From: Peribacillus frigoritolerans
GTDB taxonomy: Bacteria; Bacillota; Bacilli; Bacillales; DSM-1321
Assembly: GCF_001636405.1 (NCBI RefSeq)
Contig: NZ_KV440950.1
Coordinates: 4,754,778 to 4,818,777, forward strand
Direction of reading: 5' to 3'
DNA length: 64,000 bases
Of the stretch, positions 43,569 to 54,791 are shown piece by piece (positions within the stretch are counted from its first letter, which is position 1; every line of letters begins with the position of its first letter). The translations under genes were made by a program, and so were the position numbers. The notes beneath the pieces are model-generated. The model made no database searches. It was given only the letters and a program-made list of their open reading frames with translations, and was not told where the DNA came from.

Positions 43569-44762
43569 TTAGTTCAATTTCAAATTATGTTTTATTGCTT
43601 TCCTTTCAAGGTGACTCCATACAATCATAAAGAATACAGCGGTTAAACCTAATGACCCCGCGAAAAAAAATCCTGAAGAAATACCTAAATGAGAAATCAA
43701 TATTCCTGCAATGAAAGGTCCAGCGAACATACCAATCGCGTAGATTGCTTGATACGCCCCCATGGCCGTTGCCCTTTTTTCAATGCAAATCGTCTCTACC
43801 GCCATTCCTAAAAACAAGGGAAAAAGAATGCCTAATGAGAATCCATTCAATCCTTGAATCAGAAAAAGCAGCCCTTTTGTTTCTATTAATGGCGTACATG
43901 CTGTAAAAATGGCCGTTAGAGCAAAAGCTAGTTTCAGTAACTTCCATTGTCCGAATAATGGTACGAATATTTTCCCGCTAAGCATGGTGGCAATAGCATG
44001 AGGAATCATGAATGAAAAGATGACCATGCTGATCTCATCAGTATGGAGTCCAAGTTTTAAGGCAAATGCCGGGGTGAAGCCGAACATTGTCGAGAAGATG
44101 ATGCCATGTGCGAGAATGGATAGAAATGATACTTTTAAAAGCGCCGGTTCAAGCATGACTGATAACAGTTCTTTCAATTGAATGGGCTCTTTTTGAAAAT
44201 CCTCATTTGATTCGTAAATAAAAAGCGAAAGGACGATACCAACGAAACCGATGATCCCGCCTATCCAAAAAGGTGCGTGCCATCCCCATAGATCGACAAT
44301 GTATCCGCTGACCACCATTCCAAGCAGCTGTGCCAGAACCACAGCTAACGAGATACTGCCCATCGCTCGGTGAAGATCACGTTCTGAAAAATAGCCGGAA
44401 AATAAAATGGTGAAGGCTACCCAGGTGGCGGCGGCAATTCCAGCTAACGAGCGGGCCAAAAGGATACAGCCTAAACTATCGGCCCATGCAAATGTCACGC
44501 AGCTCAATGTACTTACGACCATTCCAAATATAATAAAAGGTTTTCTTACTTTTATTAGGTCGGATAGGATTCCGAACGGAAGCCTGAAGAGAAATTGCAT
44601 TAGCCCATAACTGCCTAATACCATGCCGATAAATGTATAATCCCCTCCAATCGTCTCAAGGTAAGGAGACAAAATGGGAATATAAATGAAATTAGAAAAC
44701 CAAAAAATAAAGCAGAGCACTAAAAACAAAAATCTATTACGTGCGGTATGTAAAAAAGTCAT
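43569..44762 (-). CDS. MFS transporter in the inositol operon
   Basis: About 397 residues, 12 helices. 'F-G-I-L-S-D-L-I-K-V-R-K-P-F' is motif A of the major facilitator superfamily. The ATG at 44762 has AGGGGAAG 7 nt upstream. It is the second transporter of the operon and is unlike the IolT-type sugar porter at 48620; its nearest flanks are iolJ and the extra isomerase. It may import a second inositol-related substrate or export a product. A hairpin between it and iolJ could reduce transcription of this distal part. Confidence 0.85.
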   Translation of the reverse strand: MTFLHTARNRFLFLVLCFIFWFSNFIYIPILSPYLETIGGDYTFIGMVLGSYGLMQFLFRLPFGILSDLIKVRKPFIIFGMVVSTLSCVTFAWADSLGCILLARSLAGIAAATWVAFTILFSGYFSERDLHRAMGSISLAVVLAQLLGMVVSGYIVDLWGWHAPFWIGGIIGFVGIVLSLFIYESNEDFQKEPIQLKELLSVMLEPALLKVSFLSILAHGIIFSTMFGFTPAFALKLGLHTDEISMVIFSFMIPHAIATMLSGKIFVPLFGQWKLLKLAFALTAIFTACTPLIETKGLLFLIQGLNGFSLGILFPLFLGMAVETICIEKRATAMGAYQAIYAIGMFAGPFIAGILISHLGISSGFFFAGSLGLTAVFFMIVWSHLERKAIKHNLKLN

Positions 44763-44827
44763 TTCAACACTTCCCCTAACCAGCGAACTATCTTTCAGCA
44801 ATGGCATCTCATGAAAAAAAGTGAATG

Positions 44828-44867
44828 TACAAAAGGTGCCCGCAACGTAGTTGGGAACACCTTTTCA
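44828..44867 (-). terminator. Hairpin after iolJ (partial terminator)
   Basis: AAAAGGTG and CACCTTTT arms (44836-44843, 44855-44862), extended by GGGAAC/GTTGCGGGC pairing, lie 4 nt after the iolJ stop. TTTTGT follows on the minus strand. It may attenuate the three downstream genes. Confidence 0.65.
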
Positions 44868-44870
44868 TTC

Positions 44871-45725
44871 TTAAGCCTTTCCACTTGTATTGAACTCTGC
44901 CATTTTTCTCTTCACGACGGTGATGATAGCTTCTCTCGCTGGTGTGATGATGGAGCGAGGCTCATATAATTTTCCTTCAACGGCCATTACTTCCCGAATG
45001 GTTTTTGCCCACACTTGTATGCTCTCGGTATTGACATTTATTTTAGCGTGTCCAAGTTCAATTGCTTTTTTGATTTGGTGTAGCGGTATACCAGAGCCTC
45101 CATGTAAGACGAGAGGCACATTCGTCATGTTCAAAATTAATTCCATTTCCTCAAAACCGAGTTTAGGTTCTCCTTGATATGGCCCATGAACGGAACCCAA
45201 AGCAGCCGCTAGTGCATCAATTCCCGTTTCTTTTACAATCCTCGCGCAATCATGGGGATCTGCATATTGAATACCGCCGACAAGGCCATCTTCCGTCCCA
45301 CCGACTGTCCCCACTTCCGCCTCAACGGAAACGCCAATGTGTTGGGCATAGTCGACAACCATTTTGGTAATTTCAATATTTACATCTATTGGATGATGGG
45401 AGCCATCGATCATGACTGATGTAAAACCCGCATCTATCGCTTTCTTGCAGCGTTCCACATCCATTCCATGATCAAGATGAAGGGCAACCGGAACCGTAAT
45501 GTCCATTTCTTCCATAAGGCTTTTTACCATAGCAACAATCGTTTTAAATCCGCCAAGATAATCAACAAGCCTGTCCGATGCCGCAAGTATGATCGGCGCT
45601 CGTTCCTCAGTGGCAGCCTGTAAAAACGACTGGACGAATTCCAGACCATTAATATTATATTGACCCACAGCATACCTTTCTGCTTTTGCTTTTAAAAGCA
45701 TCTCACTCATTGCTACTAAAGGCAT
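44871..45725 (-). CDS. iolJ: 2-deoxy-5-keto-gluconate-6-phosphate aldolase (class II FBA family)
   Basis: 284 residues. Zinc ligands are visible in 'L-H-L-D-H-G' near 85, '[10 protein letters not shown]' near 135, 'S-V-H-G-P-Y-Q-G' near 180 and 'V-L-H-G-G-S-G-I-P' near 210. It splits DKGP into dihydroxyacetone phosphate and malonate semialdehyde. The long stretch '[13 protein letters not shown]' is shared with B. subtilis IolJ as I recall it. GGGGGTGATG precedes the ATG. Its place at the end of the iol genes confirms the assignment over a plain fructose-bisphosphate aldolase. Confidence 0.93.
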   Translation of the reverse strand: MPLVAMSEMLLKAKAERYAVGQYNINGLEFVQSFLQAATEERAPIILAASDRLVDYLGGFKTIVAMVKSLMEEMDITVPVALHLDHGMDVERCKKAIDAGFTSVMIDGSHHPIDVNIEITKMVVDYAQHIGVSVEAEVGTVGGTEDGLVGGIQYADPHDCARIVKETGIDALAAALGSVHGPYQGEPKLGFEEMELILNMTNVPLVLHGGSGIPLHQIKKAIELGHAKINVNTESIQVWAKTIREVMAVEGKLYEPRSIITPAREAIITVVKRKMAEFNTSGKA

Positions 45726-45766
45726 TATTCCATCACCCCCTTATTTCCGAGATTATTAAGATCCAC

Positions 45767-46612
45767 TCATACATTCTGTAGTGCAAAGTATTTCGAAATG
45801 ACTTGAATTGTCGTTTCTTTTGCAGTCTTAATGGCTTCTTCAGCATCAAGTTCATAATATTCTGGACGGAACAATTCCACAGAGGCGACGTCAGAATAAC
45901 CAATTCCCTTCAAGATGGATAATATGCTATCTAAATCTATGGCACCATGTCCAGGCCATACCCGGTCTTCATCCGTCAAAAAGCCAATCGGAAAATCCTC
46001 TGTATCATCAATGTGTAAAATGAAGATTTTCTGCCCATCCGCTTTCTTCAAGTCTTCCAAACTGGAACCCATGGCATGGAAGTGAAAACAGTCCAGTACC
46101 AAACCAACATTATCACGGTTGACTGTTTCAACGATATCGTATGCCTGACCGAATGTATTCACAGTACATTGCGGATGCCCGACAAATTCCACTGCAATTT
46201 TAACGCCAAACGGTTCAGCGATCTCGGAAAGTTCAGCCAATACTTCCACACAGCTGTTTTTAATATCTTCTTTCAATATTTTCGCTTCCGTTACAAGCGG
46301 AACCGCCACCACATATTTCACACCCAATTTCTCCGCCATGTTCATCATATTCTTAAATTCGGCTATTATCGCCTTACGGCCGTCTTCATCGCGATTATTA
46401 AAGAATACGAGCGCGTTGAAGGCCAGTGGCTTAATATGATTTGCATTAAAAAATTCGGCCAGTTCTTCAATTGTGTGTTTTTCCAAATACTCAGGCAATT
46501 TATCCATGGTACGGATTTCGATATAATCGTAACCGTGTTTTTCACAGTGTTTGAGATCTTTGACCAAGTTGGAATTTTCAAGTGTGGTCGCTTGGTTGAA
46601 ACAAAGTTTCAT
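45767..46612 (-). CDS. iolI: 2-keto-myo-inositol isomerase
   Basis: About 281 residues, TIM barrel. 'K-L-C-F-N-Q-A-T-T-L-E-N-S-N-L' at the start, 'V-E-F-V-G-H-P-Q-C-T-V-N-T-F' in the middle and 'D-D-T-E-D-F-P-I-G-F-L-T-D-E-D-R-V-W-P-G' are near identical to IolI of B. subtilis, which interconverts scyllo-inosose and 1-keto-D-chiro-inositol so that D-chiro-inositol enters the pathway. The ATG at 46612 gives the same start as the homologue; it lies a few nt inside the iolH stop region, so the two are translationally linked. Confidence 0.94.
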   Translation of the reverse strand: MKLCFNQATTLENSNLVKDLKHCEKHGYDYIEIRTMDKLPEYLEKHTIEELAEFFNANHIKPLAFNALVFFNNRDEDGRKAIIAEFKNMMNMAEKLGVKYVVAVPLVTEAKILKEDIKNSCVEVLAELSEIAEPFGVKIAVEFVGHPQCTVNTFGQAYDIVETVNRDNVGLVLDCFHFHAMGSSLEDLKKADGQKIFILHIDDTEDFPIGFLTDEDRVWPGHGAIDLDSILSILKGIGYSDVASVELFRPEYYELDAEEAIKTAKETTIQVISKYFALQNV

Positions 46613-46616
46613 TCTG

Positions 46617-47495
46617 TCAGCCTCCAATTCTTTCTGCTAAACCCAATCCGTCTCTCATTTTTTGAAGCATAAGCTTACTTGACCAGTCTGCTTTGTCGAT
46701 CCAAGCAAATACTGCATTTGTCGCGATGCCGTCAAAATTCATTTCTTTCAGTTTTTTGAAGATCGTATCAAAGTCAACTTCGGCTTCGCCGATGTTCAAA
46801 TGCTGATGGACGGTTGCCTCGACACCTGGAGGATTGACGATATAACGGAGTCCGTTGGACGCTTTATGATTGAATGTATCAGCAAACAAGACATGTTGCA
46901 GGCGATCCCCGGCAGAATCGAACATAGGGGCAATATCTCCTTTGCCATCATCATAGAAAAATGTATGTGCTGTTGAATATACAAGGTTGATCCATGGGCG
47001 ATCAAGGGCACGGATCATATCCATAGCTCCCTCATGCGTTTCGATGAAATCGAATGGGTGTGCCTGCAAATTAAGTTTAACGCCTTCCCTTTCAAATACC
47101 GGAAGGAGTTCATCCATTGATTTAATGAATTTTTCTTCACAGATAACTTCATTGAATTTAGATCCGTTAAATTCACTATTCATCAAGTCAACATCCAATT
47201 CCACTGCCACTTCAATGGCGCGTTTCCAATTACGGACTGCGGCCTGGCGCCGTTCCTCATCAGGACCGGCCCAGTAGTAAAGCGGAAGCAAGGAGGATAT
47301 CTTCACACCTGCGTCGCTGCACCAGCGTTTCAAATTTTTAATCTGTTCCTTATCCACTTTAGGATATTTATAGAATGGACAAAAATCTTCCCTCGGTGAC
47401 AGTTCGATATATTCATAGCCTAGTTCAGCTGTTTTATCGACCATTTCTTTTAATGATAAATTGGCATACATCGTAGGATCCAAAGCTAGTTTCAT
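46617..47495 (-). CDS. iolH: Sugar phosphate isomerase/epimerase IolH
   Basis: 292 residues. '[10 protein letters not shown]', '[12 protein letters not shown]', '[19 protein letters not shown]' and 'V-H-Q-H-L-N-I-G' match IolH. The enzyme's exact reaction is not settled in the literature I know; it has the xylose-isomerase-like fold. The ATG has GGGGGAAAG upstream. Located between iolG and iolI as in B. subtilis. Confidence 0.92.
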   Translation of the reverse strand: MKLALDPTMYANLSLKEMVDKTAELGYEYIELSPREDFCPFYKYPKVDKEQIKNLKRWCSDAGVKISSLLPLYYWAGPDEERRQAAVRNWKRAIEVAVELDVDLMNSEFNGSKFNEVICEEKFIKSMDELLPVFEREGVKLNLQAHPFDFIETHEGAMDMIRALDRPWINLVYSTAHTFFYDDGKGDIAPMFDSAGDRLQHVLFADTFNHKASNGLRYIVNPPGVEATVHQHLNIGEAEVDFDTIFKKLKEMNFDGIATNAVFAWIDKADWSSKLMLQKMRDGLGLAERIGG

Positions 47496-47527
47496 TGGTC
47501 TTTCCCCCTATAATTTATTTTTTCGTT

Positions 47528-48610
<1,083 letters not shown>

Positions 48611-48619
48611 CTATAACTC

Positions 48620-50041
48620 TTAAATTATTTTTGTCATTTCCTTTGCAGGTTCTTTTCCATGATTGCGGAAGTTTTGTTCAAGCTGTTCAAGTGTAAGTCC
48701 TCTCGTTTCCGGTAAACATTTTTTCACGAAGGTGATAGCCATGATGCCTAGAGCGAAAAAGATATAGAATGTGGTAGACAATCCGACTTTATCTAGTAAA
48801 ATCGGGAATGTTAAGCCGATAAGAAAGTTCACGATCCAAAGGAAAAATACGGTGACACCCATACCGAGCCCACGTACTTGAAGCGGGAAGATCTCTGAAA
48901 GCATCAACCAGGTAACCGGTGAAATGGCCCCCTGCTGAAAGGCAAGGAAAGTGACAGTCAAGGACAAAATGATATAGGGAAGGGCAGCCGTCCCTTCAAG
49001 AAGGGAAGATAAGACGCCAATCAATAGCAATGTGGTCGTAGTACCTATCAAACCGGTTAAGAGCATTGGACGGCGCCCGATTTTACCAAGCAGCCAAATA
49101 CCTAAAAATGTTGCCAAAACGGAAATGATACCGTTTGCAATATTCCCGATCAAAGCAGCTTTTGTCTCAAACCCTGCATCTTTTAAAATTTGGGTACCAT
49201 AGTACATGATAGAATTAACGCCCGTTATTTGCTGAACGATGGCAATCCCGATTCCAAGAAAGACGATTCTCCGTATCCATGGGACGGTCAAATCTTTATA
49301 TGTCGCTTTTTTAACATGGTTCTCCTCATCGAATGTCGCTTTGATTCCCTGAAATTCCGATTCAGCCTCATCCATTTTACGTATTCTTTTCAAAACCTTC
49401 AGGGCCTCTTCACTTTTGTTCTTGGACACAAGCCACCTTGGACTTTCAGGCAACCTGATCATGCCAAAGAAAAGAAGTATGGCTGGAAGTGATGCAATGG
49501 CCAGCATGTAACGCCAAACATGTGAACTGTCACCCATCGTTGTCCCAAGTATTGCGTTGAAGATGAATGCAAGCAGCTGTCCGCTAACAATCATTAATTC
49601 ATTTTGGGTGACGATCCGGCCTCGTCGTTCAGCAGGAGACATTTCCGCCAAATAAGTAGGAACGGTTACTGATGCCCCGCCTACCGCAAGCCCGAGTAGA
49701 AAACGGCAGATAATCATGACCGTAACATTCGGTGCAAACGTGCATCCAATGGTGGAAAGGAAAAAAAGTATCGAAAGAAAAAGAATGTTTTTTCGGCGGC
49801 CCGCATAATCCGAAAGCCTTCCTCCCAGAAACGCTCCAAGTGCCGCGCCTAAAAGAAGTGAACTGGCAACAAGTCCTTGCGTAAGTGAATTGAGGTTAAG
49901 TTGATCCGCTTCGGACATGAACGGCAAGGCACCATTAATGACACCTGTATCATATCCGAACAAAAGACCGCCTAACGTCGAGATAATAATAATCTTGCGT
50001 AAGAATGCCATTTGATTTCCATCATTATTCAAATTAATCAC
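48620..50041 (-). CDS. iolT: Inositol:H+ symporter (IolT-type sugar porter)
   Basis: 473 residues, 12 helices. Sugar-porter signatures are complete: 'G-G-L-L-F-G-Y-D-T-G-V-I-N-G-A' at the N-terminus, 'G-G-R-L-S-D-Y-A-G-R-R' between helices 2 and 3, 'P-E-S-P-R-W-L' after helix 6, 'Q-Q-I-T-G-V-N-S-I-M-Y-Y' in helix 7 and 'P-E-T-R-G' at the end. It resembles B. subtilis IolT more than IolF, though it occupies the iolF position. The start may be GTG 50041 or TTG 50032 (the latter gives the homologue's M-N-x-x-G-N-Q). It imports myo-inositol. Confidence 0.9.
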   Translation of the reverse strand: MINLNNDGNQMAFLRKIIIISTLGGLLFGYDTGVINGALPFMSEADQLNLNSLTQGLVASSLLLGAALGAFLGGRLSDYAGRRKNILFLSILFFLSTIGCTFAPNVTVMIICRFLLGLAVGGASVTVPTYLAEMSPAERRGRIVTQNELMIVSGQLLAFIFNAILGTTMGDSSHVWRYMLAIASLPAILLFFGMIRLPESPRWLVSKNKSEEALKVLKRIRKMDEAESEFQGIKATFDEENHVKKATYKDLTVPWIRRIVFLGIGIAIVQQITGVNSIMYYGTQILKDAGFETKAALIGNIANGIISVLATFLGIWLLGKIGRRPMLLTGLIGTTTTLLLIGVLSSLLEGTAALPYIILSLTVTFLAFQQGAISPVTWLMLSEIFPLQVRGLGMGVTVFFLWIVNFLIGLTFPILLDKVGLSTTFYIFFALGIMAITFVKKCLPETRGLTLEQLEQNFRNHGKEPAKEMTKII

Positions 50042-50054
50042 TTCTTTCCCGTTT

Positions 50055-50942
50055 TTAATCTTGAACTAGGAGCAGCCTTTCATTTATATACTTGCGAGCG
50101 ATTAATGCGTATTCCAATGGATGGGCAACGGAAGGATCTTGTTCCGCCTCTACTACAATCCAGCCTTTATAATGATTTTCCAGTAATGTATGGTAAGCTT
50201 CTACAAAGTCAATGCAGCCGTCACCAGGCACCGTGAACATGCCGGCTAAAAAAGATTCTTGAAATGATTTTCCAACTTTTCTGCACTGCTCCAGCACGCT
50301 ATGCCTCACATCCTTGAAATGAACGTGCCCAATGCGGTCGATATGCTTTTGCAGAAGTGACATGCAATCGTTATCCGATACATAAATATGTCCAGTATCA
50401 TATAACAGTTGCACTTTCTTTTCGGTATTTTCCATAAGGCGGTCAATTTCACTCAGTGTCTGGACGCCCGTCCCCATGTGGTGGTGATACACCAGTTTTA
50501 AGTTGTAAAGTCCTGCAATATCCCCTAACCGATTCAGGCCCGTACACAATATTCCCCATTCTTCATCAGTAAAGCGGGGCTTTTCCTTAAATACATCGTA
50601 CCTTTCGCCTTGGATACTGTAAGTCTGTTCGGATACTACCGCTACATCTCCATCGACAGCCTGTAAATATTTGCAGTGTTCATGGAAATCCTGTTCTGCT
50701 TTGTCGATGCCATCACGGATGATGAAACTGCTGAACCACTGACCGGCTATTTTTAAGTTCCGAAGCTTCAGCTCTTTATTCAGGACCTCCGGTTCCGGGA
50801 AGAAACCTCCTACTTCGGTCCCCTGAAATCCCGCCACGACAATATCGCTTAAAAGGTGGGATAAGGTGTTTTCAGCTCCGATTTCCGGTATGTCATCATT
50901 ACGCCAGCCAATTGGGGCAATCCCCCACGAAATCTCCTGCAT
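50055..50942 (-). CDS. iolE: Inosose dehydratase
   Basis: 295 residues, TIM barrel. '[16 protein letters not shown]' at the start, '[10 protein letters not shown]' in the middle, 'L-L-Y-D-T-G-H-I-Y' and 'H-F-K-D-V-R' identify IolE, which dehydrates 2-keto-myo-inositol to trihydroxycyclohexane-dione using a divalent metal. GGGGGAAG precedes the ATG, 17 nt after iolD. Order iolD-iolE is the standard one. Confidence 0.94.
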   Translation of the reverse strand: MQEISWGIAPIGWRNDDIPEIGAENTLSHLLSDIVVAGFQGTEVGGFFPEPEVLNKELKLRNLKIAGQWFSSFIIRDGIDKAEQDFHEHCKYLQAVDGDVAVVSEQTYSIQGERYDVFKEKPRFTDEEWGILCTGLNRLGDIAGLYNLKLVYHHHMGTGVQTLSEIDRLMENTEKKVQLLYDTGHIYVSDNDCMSLLQKHIDRIGHVHFKDVRHSVLEQCRKVGKSFQESFLAGMFTVPGDGCIDFVEAYHTLLENHYKGWIVVEAEQDPSVAHPLEYALIARKYINERLLLVQD

Positions 50943-50959
50943 TTTCCGACTTCCCCCTT

Positions 50960-52870
50960 TTAATATTGTTTGGCCATTTTTAATTTTTCTTGTCTCGCTT
51001 CATATGCCCTTTGTATACTTTTCCGTTCAGAGACCTCTGCCACGCCAACATTCCACCAGGAGTCATACCCATCCGTCATCGTTTTCGGCAGAACCTTCAT
51101 TTCTATTAATGTAGATGCCGACTGTTTCTTTGCATCCTCCAATGCAGCTTTCAGCTCATCGACAGTATTGGCCCGATAAGTTTTGGCTCCATACCCTTCG
51201 GCCACTTTTGCGTAATCAATATTCATGATTTGGTTATCATGTGTTCTGAACTCACAGCAATATGTTCCGCTGCCATTCTCCATTTGCAGATTATTGATGC
51301 AGCCAAATCCAGAATTATCAAACAATAAAATGTTGATTTTATGATTATATTGAATGGCTGTAATCAATTCCGAATGGAGCATCAGAAAACTGCCGTCCCC
51401 TACCATTGCATAGACTTCCCGGTCTGGATGGGCAAGCTTGGCTCCTAAAGTTCCTGCAATTTCGTACCCCATGCAGGAGAATCCATATTCAAGATGGTAC
51501 GTGTTTGGCACGCTTGAATGCCAGAGGCGCTGCAAGTCACCCGGAAGTGATCCGGCTGAACCGACCACCACACTTTCCTGATCGACCGTATCGTTTATTG
51601 CGATCATCGCAGTGGATTGTGCCAATTCAGTTTTTAATGCATCCGAGTATTCATTCAAGACTTGCTGTGAAAACTGGCTTTTGATTTCAGGCATGAAATT
51701 TTCACGGCTGAAAGTGACTTGACTTAAACGGGTCCGTTCGGAAAGCCACTCCTCCTTCCAATCTCCAAGCATCTCCCCATATTCGGTTTCATAGCCTACT
51801 AGTAACGCTTCAAGGTTCTCAAGCGCCACTTTTGCATCAGCGACGACCTGAAATCCATCTAATTTATAGGTTTGAAGGCGGCTGACGTTAATGTTCAAGA
51901 ACTTTGTCCTTTCAAAATCAAATGCAGTTTTGGAAGACGTCGTAAAGTCCGTATAGCGGGTCCCGACACCAATTACGAGATCTGCCTGGCGGGCAGCCTT
52001 ATTGGCAGCCATCGTACCGAGAATGCCGACACCGCCCAAATTCTTAGGAAAAGATGATTCCACCGTCGATTTACCTGCCTGTGTTTCCACAAGAGGAATG
52101 TTATGCTTTTCTGCCAGCTTCATCAAAATATCCCGAGCCCCGGAATATCTTGCTCCGCCACCGACGATGATGATCGGCTTCTTACTTGCTCTAATTCTCT
52201 CGGCAGCTCCTTGCAGTTCACGTTCTACCGGAACTTTCCGATCTAAATAATGGACGCGTTTTTCAAAAAAATGTTCATCGAAATCGAATGCTTCCCCTTC
52301 TACGTCCTGTGAGATGCATATCGTCGCTGGCCCGGCTTTCCCGGGATCGGTCATGACCTCGAAGGCCCGGATCAGACTGGACATGAGCTGCTCAGGGCGA
52401 GTGACGCGATCCCAATATCTTGATACTGCCAGAAAAGCGTCATTAGTTGTGATCGCCGTACTATGCTCATGCTCAAGTTGCTGAAGAACCGGATCCGGCT
52501 GACGTGTCGCAAATGTATCAGCAGGAAGTAAGAGGACAGGAATATTGTTGGCGAGTGCCGTCCCCGCTGCCGCTATCAAGTTTGCCGAGCCTGGCCCGGC
52601 AGATGTAGTGACGGCATAAATTTTCCTTCTTAGCATTTCCCGGCTGTAGGCAATTGCAGCGTGTGCCATCCCTTGCTCATTCTTTCCTTGAATCACTTTC
52701 AAGTGGCCAGCGTCCTGTTCGAGTGCCTGACCGATACCAACTACATTCCCATGGCCGAATACATTAAATATCCCTTCTACAAACGGAGACTCTTCACCAT
52801 CAACATGAATGTACTGCTGATTTAAAAACTTGATCAAAGCCTGGGCTGTAGTCAACCTCACTGTTCCCAT
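50960..52870 (-). CDS. iolD: 3D-(3,5/4)-trihydroxycyclohexane-1,2-dione acylhydrolase, ThDP-dependent
   Basis: 636 residues of the acetolactate-synthase-like ThDP family. The N-terminal Pyr domain has the catalytic Glu region 'G-H-G-N-V-V-G-I-G' and '[11 protein letters not shown]'; the C-terminal domain has the ThDP/Mg2+ motif 'M-V-G-D-G-S-F-L-M' to '[10 protein letters not shown]' near 500-535. The enzyme opens the ring to 5-deoxy-glucuronate. AGAGGGGTG precedes the ATG, and the gene is 32 nt after iolC. Length matches B. subtilis IolD. Confidence 0.95.
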   Translation of the reverse strand: MGTVRLTTAQALIKFLNQQYIHVDGEESPFVEGIFNVFGHGNVVGIGQALEQDAGHLKVIQGKNEQGMAHAAIAYSREMLRRKIYAVTTSAGPGSANLIAAAGTALANNIPVLLLPADTFATRQPDPVLQQLEHEHSTAITTNDAFLAVSRYWDRVTRPEQLMSSLIRAFEVMTDPGKAGPATICISQDVEGEAFDFDEHFFEKRVHYLDRKVPVERELQGAAERIRASKKPIIIVGGGARYSGARDILMKLAEKHNIPLVETQAGKSTVESSFPKNLGGVGILGTMAANKAARQADLVIGVGTRYTDFTTSSKTAFDFERTKFLNINVSRLQTYKLDGFQVVADAKVALENLEALLVGYETEYGEMLGDWKEEWLSERTRLSQVTFSRENFMPEIKSQFSQQVLNEYSDALKTELAQSTAMIAINDTVDQESVVVGSAGSLPGDLQRLWHSSVPNTYHLEYGFSCMGYEIAGTLGAKLAHPDREVYAMVGDGSFLMLHSELITAIQYNHKINILLFDNSGFGCINNLQMENGSGTYCCEFRTHDNQIMNIDYAKVAEGYGAKTYRANTVDELKAALEDAKKQSASTLIEMKVLPKTMTDGYDSWWNVGVAEVSERKSIQRAYEARQEKLKMAKQY

Positions 52871-52902
52871 CTTCTGTTCACCCCTCTATGTAGATAAATT
52901 CC

Positions 52903-53880
52903 TTACACGCGTTCAGCAATCAAATCCTCTATTTCTTCTGCAACAGGCATCGCCTCAGATGAACTGTGCTTGCTTACAACTATGGAAGCGGAAGCACTGC
53001 CAAACTTCAAAGCGCTTTCAATCCCTTTGCCGCGAACTAACGCATATAAGAAAGCGGAAGCATATGAATCCCCTGCGCCGAATGTTTTCAATACTTTCGT
53101 CTTATAGGACTTCGCTTTAAATACATCTCCTGATTTGGCATAGGCATATGAACCCTCGACGCCGTGTTTGATGACGACCAGGTCTGCGGAATGTTCAAAC
53201 AAGTAACGGACGGTCCTTTCATTCGTACCTTTTTCCGTATTTTCCATTACATCATATTCATCACGTGTGCCAATCAAAATGTCTGATTGCTCTGCGACTA
53301 ACGAATAGTAAACGGAGGTTTCTTCAATGGAATTCCATGTATAGGGACGGTAATCCAATTCAAATATGACTTTTACATCATTTCTTTTCGCAAGGCTGAC
53401 GGCTTTTAAAACCGCCTCACGTGATGGACTTTTTGCTAAAGCCGTTCCTGAAACCAATAGAATCTTTGATTTTTTGATATATTCTTCATGCACTTCCGAA
53501 GGTGCTAAATGAAGGTCGGCTACATCATCCCGATACATCAGGATACTGCATTCTTCAGGACTTTTAATTTCCGTGAAGGCCAGTCCCGTTTTATGCCCTT
53601 CTTGATCGATTACCATATTCGATGTATCAACACCTGCCCCACGCATATAACTCTCGATGAAACGGCCGTGCTGATCATCCGCAAGCTTACCGATGAATCC
53701 GACTTTCAAGCCTAATTTTGCACTTCCGATGGCAACATTGGCAGGTGAACCGCCCACGTATTTTGTGAATGTCATGGTCTCTTCCATCGGACGGTTATAT
53801 TCATTGGCATTCAAGTCGATGCAGGCACGGCCAATGGCAATCAAGTCAAATTCCTTATCGATATTAAATGTATAGTTCAT
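52903..53880 (-). CDS. iolC: 5-dehydro-2-deoxygluconokinase
   Basis: 325 residues, PfkB/ribokinase family. 'G-G-S-P-A-N-V-A-I-G-S-A-K-L-G' near residue 48 binds the sugar, and 'F-G-A-G-D-S-Y-A-S-A-F' near 268 contains the anion hole and catalytic Asp. It phosphorylates 2-deoxy-5-keto-gluconate. AAAAGGAG precedes the ATG and it lies 22 nt after iolB. The position between iolB and iolD separates it from other PfkB kinases. Confidence 0.94.
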   Translation of the reverse strand: MNYTFNIDKEFDLIAIGRACIDLNANEYNRPMEETMTFTKYVGGSPANVAIGSAKLGLKVGFIGKLADDQHGRFIESYMRGAGVDTSNMVIDQEGHKTGLAFTEIKSPEECSILMYRDDVADLHLAPSEVHEEYIKKSKILLVSGTALAKSPSREAVLKAVSLAKRNDVKVIFELDYRPYTWNSIEETSVYYSLVAEQSDILIGTRDEYDVMENTEKGTNERTVRYLFEHSADLVVIKHGVEGSYAYAKSGDVFKAKSYKTKVLKTFGAGDSYASAFLYALVRGKGIESALKFGSASASIVVSKHSSSEAMPVAEEIEDLIAERV

Positions 53881-53902
53881 CCGGTTAACAGCTCCTTTTC
53901 CT

Positions 53903-54718
53903 TTAACGATTCAGGATCCACTCGTGATCGGGATCATTGAAAAATTTCCATGTCCTTGTCGGACCGGCCATAACATTCAAATAATAGGATTCATAACCGT
54001 CAGGTACGCCTACCGGATGATAACCGGCCGGTACAAGTACGACATCGCCGTTTTCAACCGACATGGTCTCATCAATCGAACGGTCATCTGTATATACTCG
54101 CTGAAAAACGAATCCTTGAGGCGGGTTCATTTCATGATAATAGGACTCTTCCAATAACGACTCATTTGGTAAGTTATCCTGATCATGTTTATGCGGAGGA
54201 TAGCTCGACCAGTTTCCACTTTCTGTATATACTTCAACCACCAGAAGGCTATTCGCATACGGAGCTGAATCCGGTAATATATTATGCACCATCCGCTTAT
54301 TGCTCAAAATGCCCCTATGTTCCACGTCAACATCCCCCGCTTTAATCCATTTAGTCGGAAGTTGCTTATCAGAAGGCGAATAACACAGCGCCACTCTGGC
54401 CTTGGTTATCGCTTCCAATTTGAAACCTCTATCATTTGACACGTAAATGCTATCAGTCGGCACTTTATCAAATACACTATCGCGTGTGCCTAAATCATGG
54501 TATACATTTTCGCCAACAGCCACATTGATTTTTCCCGTAAGAGCGACAATGCAGCATTCCGTTTTATTCAACAATTCCGTATACTCAGCACAAGGAGCCA
54601 ACTCCACTATTTTGAATTCAACAAATTCTAAAGGAGAATTTCCTTTCGTTACTGCTTGAACGACTGTAACACCTTCAGCGACCTCTTTTTTTACCGGTTT
54701 TTGAAGCAGTTTACTCAT
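53903..54718 (-). CDS. iolB: 5-deoxy-glucuronate isomerase
   Basis: About 271 residues, a double-cupin (KduI/IolB) enzyme converting 5-deoxy-glucuronate to 2-deoxy-5-keto-gluconate. 'S-S-Y-P-P-H-K-H-D-Q-D-N' holds the metal-binding histidines, 'E-S-Y-Y-H-E-M-N-P-P-Q-G-F' and 'V-P-A-G-Y-H-P-V-G-V-P-D-G-Y' supply the rest. The ATG at 54718 (AAGGAGG at 5 nt) gives the same length as B. subtilis IolB; an in-frame ATG 69 nt upstream would contain that ribosome site. It follows iolA by 73 nt. Confidence 0.94.
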   Translation of the reverse strand: MSKLLQKPVKKEVAEGVTVVQAVTKGNSPLEFVEFKIVELAPCAEYTELLNKTECCIVALTGKINVAVGENVYHDLGTRDSVFDKVPTDSIYVSNDRGFKLEAITKARVALCYSPSDKQLPTKWIKAGDVDVEHRGILSNKRMVHNILPDSAPYANSLLVVEVYTESGNWSSYPPHKHDQDNLPNESLLEESYYHEMNPPQGFVFQRVYTDDRSIDETMSVENGDVVLVPAGYHPVGVPDGYESYYLNVMAGPTRTWKFFNDPDHEWILNR

Positions 54719-54791
54719 ATGTACCTCCTTAGTTTTCAAAAAATCCGGCCCGTATCCAAACGGGCCATCTTGCAATGTATTTTTCATTCAC

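Noticed and set aside
43990..45500. Plus-strand frames opposite iolJ and the MFS gene
   Set aside because: Pure antisense shadows of conserved genes.
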